From the NCBI GenBank assembly GCA_041569895.1, contig JBFFXF010000037.1, positions 1 to 36,016 on the forward strand: 36,016 bases of DNA, in the 5' to 3' direction. The translations under genes and the position numbers were made by a program. Origin of the DNA: JBFFXF01 sp041569895 (lineage in GTDB: Bacteria; Planctomycetota; UBA8108; JACQVS01). Of this stretch, positions 35,732-36,016 are shown one piece after another. How positions within the stretch are numbered: the stretch's first letter is position 1; every line of letters starts with the position of its first letter. Under the pieces are notes generated by a model. It worked only from the letters and a program-made list of their open reading frames with translations. It was not told the origin of the DNA and made no database searches.

Positions 35732-35759
35732 GGGGGGGAGCATAGCATGAGCGGGGGCG

Positions 35760-36016
35760 GGGGGACAGGGAGCAGAGATCAGAGACAGAGATCAGAGACA
35801 GAGGACAGAGATCAGAGACAGAGGACAGAGCCCGAGCCCGAGCCCGAGTCGGAGTCGGAGTCGGAGTCGGAATCGGTATCGGAGTCGGTATCGGAGTCGG
35901 AGTCGGTCATCGGACTCGGACTCGGACTCGGAATCGGAGTCGGCATCGGCCATCGGTATCGGAGTCGGTCATCGGTGTCGGTTCTCTGTCGCACGGCGAC
36001 GGTAACGACAACGGAG
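35760..36016 (-). repeat. Dyad block plus CCGANN hexamers, copy 2, cut by window end
   Basis: On the minus strand it begins at the right edge with the 39-bp dyad block (36016-35978), continues with about 20 CCGANN-type hexamers (35980-35843) and ends in alternating TCTCTGTCC / TCTCTGATC units (to about 35770). Order is the same as at 29972-30080. It may extend beyond the window. The 273 bases from 35744 to the end hold no convincing gene. Confidence 0.75.

Noticed and set aside
35812..35994. Minus-strand small protein ending in Asp-Ser repeats
   Set aside because: Product of the CCGANN hexamer array; no start signal and no conserved part.

Overview
GC-rich bacterial DNA, about two thirds G+C in the genes. 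The best lineage guess is a Planctomycetota-like bacterium. The reasons are two giant secreted proteins that combine lamin-tail, CotH and dockerin-like domains, a MoxR/DUF58/BatA-type cluster with two long von Willebrand proteins, and many intergenic repeats. There is no rRNA or other phylogenetic marker in the window, so this is an inference. No tRNA, rRNA, CRISPR array, transposase or phage gene was found.

Layout. 53-379 is a small four-helix-bundle (IVP-type) protein. A composite repeat (565-793) leads to a lipase-maturation-factor-like membrane protein (818-2347), whose stop overlaps the start of a DTW-domain tRNA-modification enzyme (2344-3012). A MITE-like repeat (2993-3140) follows. 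Next comes a probable operon of EVE protein, HD phosphohydrolase and two-TM RCK potassium channel (3235-5281), closed by a strong hairpin. A second copy of the composite repeat (5430-5735) sits just upstream of a promoter for a complete sugar ABC transporter: lipoprotein, double ATPase, permease (5840-9381). An inverted copy of the MITE-like repeat (9426-9575) separates it from the 1842-residue lamin-tail/CotH/dockerin protein on the minus strand (9576-15104). A membrane-anchored GH18-like protein is divergent from that gene (15400-16665).

16778-23404 is a tightly packed operon of MoxR ATPase, DUF58 protein, BatA-like protein and a second VWA protein. A 15-bp tandem repeat lies in the overlap zone of the first two genes. 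SpeA arginine decarboxylase follows (23551-25455), then a second lamin-tail/CotH/dockerin protein on the minus strand (25788-29774). A three-gene set runs from 30138 to 33584: an FHA protein with a possible leaderless start, a degenerate receiver protein, and a coiled-coil lipoprotein-like membrane protein. The window ends with a cupredoxin-like copper protein (minus), elongation factor P with a canonical promoter, a SUI1/YciH-type factor (minus), and another repeat tract that runs off the end.

The most unusual content lies between the genes. Several families of short modular repeats recur: GGGNAC hexamers that fit the G-quadruplex formula, CCGANN hexamers, ATCTGCG units, a 39-bp block with internal dyads, and a 150-bp element with terminal inverted repeats. 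They occur in the same order at more than one locus and look like an organised, apparently undescribed repeat system.
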